DNA of 64,000 nt from Callipepla californica brunnescens (lineage: Eukaryota; Chordata; Aves; Galliformes; Odontophoridae). Of this stretch, positions 25,478 through 35,054 are shown one piece after another (the stretch's first letter is position 1; each line of letters opens with the position of its first letter). The position numbers were made by a program, and so were the translations under genes. Under the pieces are notes generated by a model that saw only the letters and a program-made list of their open reading frames with translations, ran no database searches and had not been told where the DNA came from. The stretch covers positions 1,353,961 through 1,417,960 of the forward strand of contig JALIRH010000099.1 of assembly GCA_023055505.1 (NCBI GenBank), written 5' to 3'.

Positions 25478-27414
25478 TGGAGCAGATATCGAGAGGTTAT
25501 GAGGCAGCTATGGGGTGGCGATGAGGCAGACATAGGGAAGCTATGGTGGAGCAGGGAGGCAGCTATGGGGTGGCTATGGGGCAGCAGTGAGACAGCTATG
25601 GGGCAAGTATGGGGAGGCTATGGGGCAGTAATGGGGCAGCTATGGGGCGGCTATGAGGCAGCCATGGGGTACGTCTGGGGCACCAGTGAGGCAGCTATGG
25701 GGAGGCTATGGGGCAGCCATGGGGTACGTCTGGGGCACCAGTGAGGCAGCTAGGGGCAGCAGTGAGGCAGCTATGGGGAGGCTATGGGGCAGCAGTGAGG
25801 CAGTAGTGGGTCAGCTATGGGGCATAAGTGCTGCAGCTATGGGGCTGCAGTGGGGCAGCTAAGAGGAAGCTATGGGGAGGCTATGGGGCAGCTATTGTGC
25901 ATCAGTGAGGAAGCTACGAGGCGGCAATGGGGCAGCAGTTTTGCAGTTATGAGGCAGCTATGGGGCAGCAGTGAGGCAGCTATGAGGAGACTATGGGGAG
26001 GCTATGGGGCAGAAGTGGGGCAGCTATGGGGTAGCCATGGGGCAGCCATCAAACGGCTATGGGGCAGCAGTGGGGCAGCTAAGAGGAGGCTATGGACCAG
26101 CTATGGGGCGGCTACAAGGCAGCCATGGGGCAACTATGGGGAAGCAGTGAGAGAGCTATGAGGAGGCTATGGGTAGGCTATAGGGCAGGTATTGGACAGC
26201 TATGAGGCAGCCATGGTGCAGCTATGGGGCAGCAGTGGGGCAGCAATGGGGCGGCTATTAGGCAGCCATGGGGTGGCAATGGGACACCAGTGAGACATCT
26301 ATGGGGTGGATATGTAGTAGCAGTGGGGCAGGTATGGGGCAGTAGTGGGGTAGCTATGAGGAGGCTACGGGGCAACTATGGGGCAGCAGAGAGGCAGCGA
26401 TGGGACAGGTATGAGGAGGCTATGGGGAGACTACGGGGCAGCTATGAAGCTGCAGTGAGGCAGCTATGGGGCGGCTATGGGGAGGCTATGGGGCAGCTAT
26501 GGAAAAGCTATGAGGCAACCATGGGGCTGCAGTTGGGCAGCTCTGGGGCCGCATTGAGGAAGCTATGGGGCAGCTCCGAGGAGCCTATGCAGCAGCTATG
26601 GAGCGGCTATGAGGCAGCTATGGGGCAGGTATGAGGCAGCCATGGGGCGGCTGTGGGGCAGCAGTGAGGCAGCTATGAAGAGGCTATGGGGAGGCTATGG
26701 GGCAGCAGTGGGGCAGCTACGGGGCGGCTATGAGGCAGCCATTGGGCATCTAAGGGGCAGCAGTGGGGCAGCTATAAAGAGGCTATGGGGAGGCTATGGG
26801 GCAGCTATGGTGCATCAGTGAGGAAGCTATGGGGCGTCAATGGGGCAGCAGTTTGACAGCTATGAGGCAGCCACGGGGCAGCTATGGGGCAGCAGTGGGA
26901 CAGCTATGAGTAGGCTATAGGGCAGCTATGGGGCAGCTCTGAGGAGGCTATGGGGAGGCTATGGAGCAGCTATGGGGCAGCAGTGAGGAAGCTATGGGGT
27001 GGCTATGGGGCGGCTATGAGGCAGCTATGGGGTAGCAGTGAGACAGCTATGAGGAGGCTACGGGGAGGCTATAGGGCAGTTATGGGGCGGGTATTAGACA
27101 GCCATGGGGCGGCTATGGGGCAGCAGGGAGGTAGCAATGGGGCAGCAGTGGGGCAGCTATGATGAGGCTATGGCGAGGCTCTGGGGCAGCTATGGTGCAC
27201 CAGTGAGGCAGCTATTGGGTAGCTATGAGGAGGCTGTGGGGTGGCTATGGGGCAGATATGCGGCAACGGTGAGGCAGCTATTGGGAAGCTATGGGGCAGC
27301 AGTGAGGCAGTAGTGGGTCAGCGATGGGGCAGCAGTGAGGCAGCTATGGGGCTGCAGTGGGGCATCTAAGAGGAAGCTATGGCGAGGCTATGGGGCAGCT
27401 ATGGGGCAGCAATC
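25478..27414. repeat. 11-bp G-rich minisatellite, trailing segment
   Basis: Continuation of the GGGGCAGCTAT/GGGGCAGCAGT array, with small local duplications (for example around 25660-25740, where GGGGTACGTCTGGGGCACC occurs twice). It stops abruptly inside a retroviral pol gene at 27414/27415. The longest apparent frame (26224-26634, 136 codons) is an 11-residue periodic translation, not a gene. Confidence 0.92.
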
Positions 27415-28060
27415 GGGCTTTCCCACAAAGCGACACAATCCATCTGTGAACAGGGCGTATCTCTTTTCATCTTCTGTTAGTTCATTATATGGTGAGGCTT
27501 CTTTAGCACGTGACACCTCCTCTGCTGGGGTTGTTCCAAACTTTTTACCTTCAGGCCAGTCCATGATCACCTCCAGGATTCCTGAACGGTTGGGGTTCCC
27601 CATCCGAGCTCGCTGTGTAATCAGCGCAATCCACTTACTCCAAGTGGCATCAGTAGCATGATGGGTAGAGGGAACTGTTCCTTTAAACATCCAGTTCAGT
27701 ACTGGCAGTCGAGGTGCCAGAAGGAGCTGCGTTTCAGTACCGATTACTTCAGAAGCAGCTCGAACCCCCTGATATGCGGCTAAGATCTCCTTCTCAGTTG
27801 GAGTGTAGCGCTCCTCAGACCCCCTGTATGCTCGACTCCAGAAACCAAGGGGTCGGCCTCGGGTCTCTCCAGAAGCTCTTTGCCACAAACTCCAAGTGGG
27901 ACCTTCCTTTCCAGCAGCAGTGTAGAGGATGTTCTTTACATCCTGTCCCATCCGCACTGGCCCCAGGGCCACGGCACGGGCTATCTCCTGCTTCATTTGC
28001 TCAAAAGCCTGCTGCTGCTCAGGGCCCCACACAAAATCATTCTTCTTCCAGAGGTCACCT
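27415..28060 (-). pseudogene. ERV1-a pol: connection domain and start of RNase H (truncated)
   Basis: Open in one frame from about 28060 down to the breakpoint. It encodes the RT connection region, recognisable by WGPEQQQAFEQMK and PLGFWSRAY, then the start of RNase H, where the first catalytic Asp is visible in FTDG (about 27450). Translation then runs directly into minisatellite, so the other three RNase H catalytic residues are absent. This frame differs from that of the upstream RT; the switch falls near 28046 and separates it from YIDD. Non-functional remnant. Confidence 0.85.
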
Positions 28061-28970
28061 GATAAAGGGGGCTCACAATGAGGCTGTAGTTTGGAACATG
28101 CAGTCTCCAAAATCCCACTACACCCAGAAAAGCTTGGCTCTCTGTCTTACTGGTGGGTGGAGACATGGCAGTAATTTTGTCAATCCCATCTGTTGGGATG
28201 TGACGACGTCCATCTTGCCACTTTATGCCTAGGAACTGAATTTCTTGTGCAGGTCCTTTCACTTTGCTTCGCTTAATAGCGAAGCCAGCTCGCAGGAGGA
28301 TCTGTATTATTGTCTCTCCTTTCTTAAAAACTTCCTCTGCTGTATTGCCCCATACAGCAATATCATCGATGTACTGCAGATGCTCAGGAGCAGCACCCTG
28401 TTCCAATGCAGTTTGGATCAACCCATGGCAAATGGTTGGGCTGTGCTTCCACCCCTGGGGCAAACGGTTCCAGGTGTACTGAACGCCTCTCCAGGTGAAG
28501 GCAAACTGTGGCCTGCATTCTGTGGCCAAGGGAATTGAAAAGAAGGCGTTAGCAATGTCAATGGTGGCATACCACTTGGCTGCTTTTGACTCCAGTTCAT
28601 ACTGGAGTTGAAGCATGTCTGGCACAGCAGCACTCAGTGGAGGTGTGACTTCGTTCAGGCCACGGTAATCTACCGTCAACCTCCATTCTCCGTTGGCTTT
28701 ACGCACTGGCCATATGGGGCTGTTAAACGGGGAGTGAGTTTTGCTGATCACTCCCTGGCTCTCTAGCTGACGAATCAGATGATGAATGGGGAGCAAGGAA
28801 TCCCTGTTGGTGCGGTACTGCCGTCTGTGCACCGTTTTTGTAGCAATTGGTACCTGTTGCTCCTCCACTTGTAGCAACCCCACAACAGATGGATCTTCTG
28901 ACAGGCCAGGTAAAACAGATAGTTGCTTAATGCTATCTGTGTCCACAGTAGCTATTCCAAAAGCCCATCG
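28046..28970 (-). pseudogene. ERV1-a pol: reverse transcriptase
   Basis: About 308 codons open from the stop at 28973-28971 to the frame break near 28046. Counting from the GTG codon at 28946, the fingers and palm include GEWRLTVDYRGLNE (86-99), the first catalytic Asp in ATID (127-130), LPQGW (162-166) and the YIDD active site (192-195). FLGIKWQDG and a thumb region follow. All core RT residues I can judge are present; the breaks are the upstream stop and the downstream frameshift. In a retrovirus this enzyme copies genomic RNA into DNA in the cytoplasm. Here it is a fossil, though one with only a few disabling changes. Confidence 0.88.
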
Positions 28971-28973
28971 CTA

Positions 28974-29210
28974 CCCCTTGGGATCCTTAAAGTGCCCCCT
29001 TCTGAGATAGTCTATACCAAGTATGCGTGGGGCCCCCTGTCCAATCACTATAAGATGCTTCTGCCAGTCTTTACCCGTGAGGCTTATTTCTGCCTCCAGC
29101 ACAGACAATTCCTGAAAGCCCCCAGTCACTCCAGAGAGATGAATCAATTCTGCCCCTTTATAACTTGAAGGCGTTAGAGTACATTGTGCACCAGTATCCA
29201 CCAGTGCCTC
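28974..29210 (-). pseudogene. ERV1-a protease
   Basis: The retropepsin signature LVDTGAQ lies just after an in-frame TAG (29213-29211). A flap-like region and the ILGIDYL motif, matching the conserved hydrophobic-G-x-D element of the family, follow before a TAG at 28973-28971. The catalytic Asp of DTGA is intact. Protease is in the same frame as gag and RT, so the ancestor probably made pol by stop-codon readthrough rather than frameshifting. That is an inference, because some of these stops may be later mutations. Confidence 0.8.
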
Positions 29211-29405
29211 CTATTTCTGTGGGTTTGATGTGCCAGGCCACCGAATCCACACAGTCCAATACACTCTATTATCCCTCTCCCTCCTCTGGCTGAGGGCAGG
29301 GCCCCTCTATTCATTACCTGTAGTGACGGGAACAACTTCGCTGGTAGATGGTCTGTGGTGTAATTCTCTCACCCGTACTCGCAGTGCAGGGGTGGGTTTT
29401 TGATG

Positions 29406-30482
29406 TCATTCCTTCATATCTTCTCCATTTGCACGTAAGTAACTCCACAAAGCCGCACGCGACATGAAGTTAGTGAAGTTAGTGCTGTCATTTGCTCGAG
29501 CAGGACGGCGTTTGCTTCTGATAGCTGCAACCGATTCAACCCTATCAATCAGTTGGGATAATTTTCCCAGTATATCTTCCATTTGTCCTTCTAACTTTGA
29601 TATGGCTGAAATGGACGCGTATGGCGGCGGAAATTTTTGTTTGAAGTTTTGAAGTGTAAGAATTAGTTCAAAAACTGGGGTTTTTTTGTCTTGGTCCTCA
29701 TATCTGTTGAACGTTGTCACTAGTGTACCGGCGTACCTTTCTGGTGCTGACTTTGAAAGCTTCTGACATATTTCGGGTGTACTCCTTACTTTCTCTGGAT
29801 CATGGTCCCGATCGTCAGGATCAAAGGTGGGATCATACAGCATTTCCGCCACAGCTGTTTCTCTCAAATACTGGATGCCTTCCTCAATAGTTTTCCACCT
29901 TTTCACTTTAGGTGCCAGGTCACTCTTGTAGGGATATCTTTCCCTCACAGCTTCTAGCATTCGTTGCCAGAGGCTGGCGATTCCATCCATATACCTGCTG
30001 ATTCCTCTGTCGACAGCCGGATCTCGGGCAATGTTTCCTAGTTGGCGAGCTTCGTTACTATCAAGGGACACACTGTTGGCCCGGTTGTCCCAACACCGAA
30101 GCAACCAAGTGACAATACTCTCATCTGGACGTCGAATAAACTCCTTTCTTGAGCCTTGGATCTCAGACATTTTCACGGGCCGACGAAACGTCGTAACTTT
30201 AACTTTCTCTTCACCTTCATCATCACTTTCTTCTCCATGTCTCTCACTTTTCTTTGTTGCCTTTCTCGATGGTGATGGGGTTGTGGCCACCCCCTCACCT
30301 ATATCTTCCTCTTCTTTCGGCACCTCTTCTTTGCGTTCTAGGCGCGAGGACACACGTTTCCATTTCTTGCCTTCCACAGGGGCAACTGACTTTGATACTG
30401 GTGCTTCCTTTGGCTGGCCAGGTGTGAGCGGGAGGTTTTCCTCTTTGGTTTGGGCCTCAGTTTGGACACTCTCTCTCTTCAT
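29406..30482 (-). CDS. ERV1-a gag-like ORF, 358 codons, uninterrupted
   Basis: Starts at ATG 30482-30480, 11 codons into the open frame, and ends with TGA at 29408-29406. The N-terminal third is highly charged (Lys/Glu/Arg-rich with acidic runs such as EEEDIGEG). The middle has a helical, capsid-like region (about residues 115-230). The C-terminal part has a likely coiled coil (about 285-330, ISKLEGQMEDILGKLSQLI) followed by a basic patch RSKRR. No CCHC zinc knuckle is seen here or in the frame before protease, unlike most orthoretroviral gags. Assignment rests on position between primer site and protease in the same frame; similarity to a named gag is not certain. It has no internal stops despite decay elsewhere in the element. 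Confidence 0.7.
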   Translation of the reverse strand: MKRESVQTEAQTKEENLPLTPGQPKEAPVSKSVAPVEGKKWKRVSSRLERKEEVPKEEEDIGEGVATTPSPSRKATKKSERHGEESDDEGEEKVKVTTFRRPVKMSEIQGSRKEFIRRPDESIVTWLLRCWDNRANSVSLDSNEARQLGNIARDPAVDRGISRYMDGIASLWQRMLEAVRERYPYKSDLAPKVKRWKTIEEGIQYLRETAVAEMLYDPTFDPDDRDHDPEKVRSTPEICQKLSKSAPERYAGTLVTTFNRYEDQDKKTPVFELILTLQNFKQKFPPPYASISAISKLEGQMEDILGKLSQLIDRVESVAAIRSKRRPARANDSTNFTNFMSRAALWSYLRANGEDMKE

Positions 30483-30646
30483 AATAGTATATAAACCTCG
30501 GTAAGCATAGGCCAAGCCCCAAATAAGTGTTCCACCTCAGATCTTTCTGAGCCGCAGCACCCTTTACTCAGATACAGGCCTAGCTCCTCAGGATCCTGCA
30601 ATTGTTCAGGAGAAAAATCCCATGACACCGGGTGTCCCCATCCTTC

Positions 30647-31063
30647 TCATTTCTTTCCTAAAACTCTCCACTCTCCCTGCCATTCAACATTCTCTGTTTC
30701 TGGGAGAAGCTTCCTGCACATGATGTAAAGTGCTACTACATGCAGGAGGACTAATATCCCAATTATTAACACCATCCCTAAGCTGTGATCTTGAAAATTC
30801 ATAAAAAACTGAGAGGGGAACCTGGATACCCATTCAAACATCACATGGTTCGTTAACATGTTATCCTTTGTTCCATTAGCTGGGGTGCCCTGGGATCTGG
30901 CAGGTTCCTCTATCATTGCTTTTAATTTATCATACAGGGACCAGACCCAATGGAACAGAATGGCAAACTTAACCAAGTTCCAGTACGTTTTGAGCATTAA
31001 GAGGGAAAAAGCGGTGAAGTACAATCCCTGTAAGGGCAGTTTTAACAGAAACAGAAAAGACAT
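30647..31063 (-). CDS. ERV1-a pre-gag ORF, predicted membrane protein of 138 aa
   Basis: An ATG at 31063-31061 opens 138 codons ending just inside 30647, between the primer site and gag. The open frame extends 35 codons further upstream but without an ATG and through an A-rich tract. The protein has a long hydrophobic N-terminal region (about residues 2-36), a hydrophilic middle with one N-glycosylation sequon (NGT), and a second strong transmembrane segment (MVLIIGILVLLHVVALYIM) followed by a short charged tail. This resembles a signal/anchor plus TM topology. Placement before gag is unusual for retroviruses. I do not recognise the family; it might be a captured host gene, a displaced env-like piece, or a chance frame, though an open frame with two hydrophobic segments argues against chance. 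Confidence 0.55.
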   Translation of the reverse strand: MSFLFLLKLPLQGLYFTAFSLLMLKTYWNLVKFAILFHWVWSLYDKLKAMIEEPARSQGTPANGTKDNMLTNHVMFEWVSRFPSQFFMNFQDHSLGMVLIIGILVLLHVVALYIMCRKLLPETENVEWQGEWRVLGKK

Positions 31064-31273
31064 CTTTTTATTATTTTTTTTTTTTTTTCTTGTACTAAAA
31101 CAATCTGGCAGTACCCAAAAGAAGTTTACAGATATCCCAAAACAACTGACAGTACGCCCGGACTTCAAGGTCGTGTTTTGCTGTACAGCACTTGCAGTAC
31201 AGATAAGCTTGTTAACAACAGACAGAGATGTACTCTAAAAGTTTGTCTCTGCCTGGCTAAGGCAGCTGGTTGT

Positions 31274-31291
31274 GCCCCACGTTGGGCGCCA
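31274..31291 (-). promoter_or_regulatory. Primer-binding site, tRNA-Lys type
   Basis: On the - strand the 18 bases TGGCGCCCAACGTGGGGC match the 3' end of the tRNA-Lys(1,2) primer used by several retroviruses. The site lies 4 bases after the LTR end, the usual position for priming minus-strand DNA synthesis. Confidence 0.85.
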
Positions 31292-31295
31292 AAAA

Positions 31296-31538
31296 TGTCA
31301 GGGGTTTGTGAGCCGGTTCAGCCCGGCCCTGCGACAACCGAGGAAGGAGACCCACAGGCCCACACCCCGGACAAGGGGAAGGGGGAAAGGGAAAAAGGGA
31401 GATAAGCCCCAAAACAAAACAGCGGCAACGATCTGAGGGGGAAAAGCTAATTTACTAAATAAGACATCAGGAAGTAAATAACACAGTATAATGCAATACA
31501 ATTTGGAATTAAGCCCAATGAATCAAACAAAACGAGTA

Positions 31539-31579
<41 letters not shown>

Positions 31580-31846
31580 GTGCCTGATAAACCGAAGGCC
31601 TTGCACTGACGCTGAAGGCGGACGGCAGCGAGCACCCACTCCTAAGTGATCCTAGAGGAAAGAGAGAACGTCCCATGACCACAGAGAGTTTTTATCTGTT
31701 CCCTCTGAGCGGAAAACACGTGAAAAAAAAAAAAAACAAAGCATTGCCAAGTCCTCTGGGGAATGTAGTTTTCTCCCTGACTCCCAATGCACCACATGAT
31801 GCCATGATGTGGAATACCAGTACCAAAAAATCATAAAACCATGACA
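31296..31846 (-). mobile_element. 5' LTR of ERV1-a, 551 bp
   Basis: On the - strand the LTR begins TGTCATGG at 31846 and ends CCCCTGACA at 31296; TGTCA/TGACA form the terminal inverted repeat. A GATAAAAA TATA-like box sits near 31690. A 34-bp (AG)n tract (31543-31576) is internal. The right flank is CR1 LINE sequence. The matching 3' LTR is absent, so the target duplication and the LTR-LTR age cannot be read. Confidence 0.85.
31543..31576. repeat. (AG)17 microsatellite inside the ERV1-a LTR
   Basis: Seventeen uninterrupted AG dinucleotides; a length-variable marker within the LTR. Confidence 0.95.
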
Positions 31847-32360
31847 CTTCCTTACGGTCTTTTTTGTAGATGGGAGTCACATCGGCAAGCCTCCAATCTT
31901 GCGGGACCTCTCCAGATGACCAGGAATGCTGATAGATGACAGAAAGCGGCTTGGCAATCACCTCTGCCAGCTCCCTCAGCACCCTTGGTTGGATCCCATC
32001 TGGTCCCATGGACTTGCGGCAGTTCAGATGGAGGAGCAGGTCTCTGACTGTCTCTGCTAGGATCACAGGGGGTGTATGATGCGCTTCGTCCCAGACTTCC
32101 AGGTCAGGGCAAAAAGTATCCTGAGTTAACTGATCTGTCTATTAAAGAGAGACGTGAAGAAGGCATTGAGAACCTCAGCCTTTTCCTTATCCTCTGTGGT
32201 TCCATTCCCTGCCGCATCAAGTAAAGGAGAGAAATTCTCCTTAGTTCTTTTACTGTTAATATATTTGTAAAAGGATTTTTTGCTCTGCTTTACTGCAGTA
32301 GCCAGTCTAAGTTGGAGCTGGGCTTTTGCATTTCTAATTTCCTGCCTGTATTGGAGGGGA
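31847..32360 (-). mobile_element. CR1 LINE fragment (ORF2 reverse transcriptase, N-terminal part)
   Basis: On the - strand this encodes typical CR1 ORF2 peptides. First comes a region preceding RT with KSFYKYINSKRTKE and DKEKAEVLNAFFTSLF-like segments (about 32310-32130, in broken frames). Then comes the RT start with KSMGPDGIQPRVLRELAEVI (about 32010-31950) and ATPIYKK-like sequence. CR1 is the dominant non-LTR retrotransposon of birds. The copy is 5'-truncated, as most are, with an approximate right boundary, and its 3' part is missing because ERV1-a inserted within RT and the far side was later lost at the minisatellite junction. Confidence 0.85.
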
Positions 32361-32540
32361 GCAGAGGCTTGCTTTAAATGTGGAGTAAGGAAGGAAAGGA
32401 TGGAGAAGGATCTTGTGAACTGAGGTGGGAAGTGGGTATTTAGTCATTGGAAAGCCATTTTGAACTTTTACTACCTGAACGCTGTACATTTTGGGTTAGT
32501 CTTCCTTAACTTTCTGTTGGACTTCTTGTTTTTCAATCAG

Positions 32541-32675
32541 GTGCATCCGTTCTGTGGAGCAGTAGGATACGTGGTTGGGGCGCAGACAGACCGGACTGTA
32601 CAGGAGCATCTGATAGAAAAACACATGCTGCTCCCTAATCCAGTATAGGACTGCAGAATTCGGCAGGCAACAAAA
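32541..32675 (+). pseudogene. XPO1: XPO1 pseudogene exon 1 of 4 (with nonsense codon)
   Basis: 135 bp, 45 codons, after a TTTTCAATCAG acceptor. It encodes a segment containing AVGYVVGAQTDRTVQEHLIE. Codon 36 is TAG where exportin-1 has Trp (V-W-D context), at 32646-32648. The donor is GTCAG rather than GTAAG. Confidence 0.88.
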
Positions 32676-32987
32676 GTCAGACGGTACATTTTGTGTATTC
32701 AACTAAAGTAAAAGTGCTGAATGTTTGTTGTTATTCCATTTTTTTTTATCTGTGGAATGAAGTGAACTTGGCTGTGCTGAACTTTTATAAAGCAATGGTT
32801 GATCTGGCAGTAGAAGTGTTGAAGGAGACCTAAACAACTGAGACTGGTTTAAATCCAGTTGAAGAACTTGACAGAACATGCTTTAACACAGCGTGTAAGA
32901 TAAACACGTGAAAGTGACCGTTTTTGTATTAGAAGATAAATGGCGTTTTCATTGACTGAATGGAGTTAGCTCAGTTCTTTTCCACAG

Positions 32988-33171
32988 AATGTTGATGTTC
33001 TGAAGGATCCTGAAGCCGTTACGCAGCTTGGTAGCATTCTGAAAAGCAGCGTAAGGGCATGGAAAGCAGCTGGCCGCCCCTTTGTGATTCAGCTGGGAAG
33101 AATTGATTTAGATATGCTGAATATGTCCAAGTGCCCAAGTGAAAACATGTCTGCAGCTCTTGAGGCTGACG
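32988..33171 (+). pseudogene. XPO1: XPO1 pseudogene exon 2 of 4
   Basis: 184 bp after a TTTTCCACAG acceptor and before GTAAGA. It encodes 61 codons plus one base, starting NVDVLKDPEAV and including KAAGRPFVIQLGRID. No stops in frame. Several residues differ from the strongly conserved vertebrate protein (for example the MSKCPSEN region), so it has evolved without strong constraint. Confidence 0.88.
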
Positions 33172-34569
33172 GTAAGAAATTGCACGTCCTTCCTAACAGC
33201 GGGATGGGCAGTGCACGTGATCAGGTTGTGAATTTGCTGGGCTTATCTCATTGCGTGTCTGTTGGTGGTGGTGGTTTTTGTTGCTTCTTTGTGTGTGCGT
33301 TTGGGCAAGAGAATGCCTGAAAATGTGCTTGCTTAGGTTCTTGTTTTTGTTAGCCAGATGTTTTGTTCAAAGAAACTCTGATTCCGGAAGGAGGAAAGCT
33401 CTTCAAGTGTGAGTTTAGGAAGGGTACCGGAGACTGCTGACTAATAGCAGTCTTGTGGAGACACAGTTGTAAGTTCTGACTTCATCGTTTTAGATAAGAA
33501 AAGACCCTAGGACGTTGGCAGAGTTTTGGTTTGGTGATATTCTACTACTGAAACAGCTTTCTTACAGAAGTGTAACTTCAGTGAAGGCGCCTCAGATTTG
33601 TCACAAACTAGACTGGTAATCACTGAGGAGGAATTAGGAGCTACTCGAGTTACCCAACCACTGTTACCTGGAAAAAATTGGGTCTGTGATATCCAAGTAG
33701 AATGTGCTGCTGGAGCATCCCTTGAGGAATGAAGTGACTCGGTTATTGGAGCTGTGTTCTGACAGACTTTCTTACCCATGCAATTAATACACCTTGACGT
33801 AGCTTCTCAGAATTTAATGCATTCTTTTGATTCTGCAGCTCTAATTGCCAGAAGGTGCTTAAAACAAAAAGAAAACACAACGAGAGAAATAGGAAGCAGT
33901 TGCTAGGACTTGTAGTGGTGAGATTTTACTCGAGCAACAGCTATTGAGATGGCACTGGGCTCAGAGTGTGTTCTCACAGTTGTTATCTCTGATGGCAGCA
34001 GGAGCAGTTCTGCCTTTGTTTCCCTGGCTGCAGTCTGGTGAGGTTTTCCTTGGATGTACTGTTATGAGTGTGTGTCTGTGCACTCAGTTAGGGCAAGTTC
34101 TACTGACGAGACTTGCATGGACTTGGACGTGAGAAAATGAAGTAAGAATTAGGCTCCTTGTAGTAAAGACAAGTTGGAACAATTATGTTTGTGACCAAAT
34201 CAGGAGCGTGCTTTAGAACACTGTATAGGTTGGTTCTTCTCATCACGCAGTGAGAGCCAGAGGTAAGCATGATCCTGAGAGCTGAAGGAACATTCCCTTC
34301 CTTGAAAAAGAAGCTGCAGCATTGTTTCTGAGTTGTACTGGCAGAGTGTGCTGTCAGCAGTAGCACTGGAATACTAAATTGCAACTTGGATCCATGGAGC
34401 TGAAGTAATGGGAAAATGGTTTTAATCTGCATAATATGAACGAGAGATCTTCCTTCTTTGTCATTTGGGTATAAAAATGAAACATTCTCAATCTTCTGGA
34501 AGGAGTTGAGGGGAATCTGTTTGTTGACGCATCTTAACCCAGATTCAGTGCAGCTTTGCTACCTTTCAG

Positions 34570-34676
34570 GCGAAGTGGAAACCAAGCAGCCCTTGGTTAG
34601 AAGGATGAGGACTGTAAAAAGGGAAAGTTTAGAACTGATTTCTGGCTGGGTGAGCAGGTCCAACGATCCTCAGATG
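34570..34676 (+). pseudogene. XPO1: XPO1 pseudogene exon 3 of 4
   Basis: 107 bp between a CTACCTTTCAG acceptor and a GTAAGT donor. Its first two bases complete the split Gly codon of exon 2, and 35 codons follow, including TKQPLVRRMRTVKRES and SGWVSRSNDPQM. Frame intact. Confidence 0.88.
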
Positions 34677-35054
34677 GTAAGTAAATATGGCATCCAAAGA
34701 GTTGATAGGACACATTCAGGAGGAACTCTGCTCTTTTGCTGCAGTGCAGTTAACACTGTTCTGTTCACAAGAACTGGCTTCAGAACTGCAATATCTGCAG
34801 GAAGGATGATAAGCTGTGACCATACAGGGGTAGGCCTGAGCTGTGTTTTGAGTGCTTCAGGTAGTGTCAGCTGAGAGCAGTCCTAAGGGGAAGCAGGAAG
34901 GTGTAGGAGAGCCCTCAGGCAAGCACTGCTGGATGAACACAGTGTGTGGGAAGCATGTGGGCGTGTAAGTTCATTTTTAGCTTCTTTCCGAACTGCTGTG
35001 TGAGGCTTTGTTGGGTAACTGCACTGCTCTAAGCATGTCTTGCTCTTGATGTAG

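Larger units (their letters stand above)
27415..31846 (-). mobile_element. Endogenous retrovirus 1 (ERV1-a), 3'-truncated, class III-like pol
   Basis: On the - strand this element reads, in order: LTR (31846-31296), primer-binding site (31291-31274), leader with a membrane-protein ORF, gag, protease, reverse transcriptase, and the start of RNase H, where it is cut at 27415 by the minisatellite. Gag, protease and RT share one reading frame, separated only by stop codons at 29408-29406, 29309-29307, 29213-29211 and 28973-28971. A frameshift lies near 28046. RT motifs (LPQGW, YIDD) and the connection region are closest in style to ERV-L/spuma-like elements, while the primer site fits tRNA-Lys. 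The rest of RNase H, integrase, any env, and the 3' LTR are missing, so the element cannot be autonomous. Confidence 0.9.

Noticed and set aside
13270..27313. Many ORFs of 60-136 codons in the 11-bp array (repeating M-G-Q-L-W-G-S-S-G-A-A-type peptides)
   Set aside because: The 11-bp period gives an 11-residue periodic peptide in any frame without a stop; frames start and stop at random variants, and no signal for translation is seen.
27714..30504. ORFs on the + strand across ERV1-a (up to 172 codons)
   Set aside because: They are antisense shadows of pol and gag, which are recognised by motifs on the - strand.
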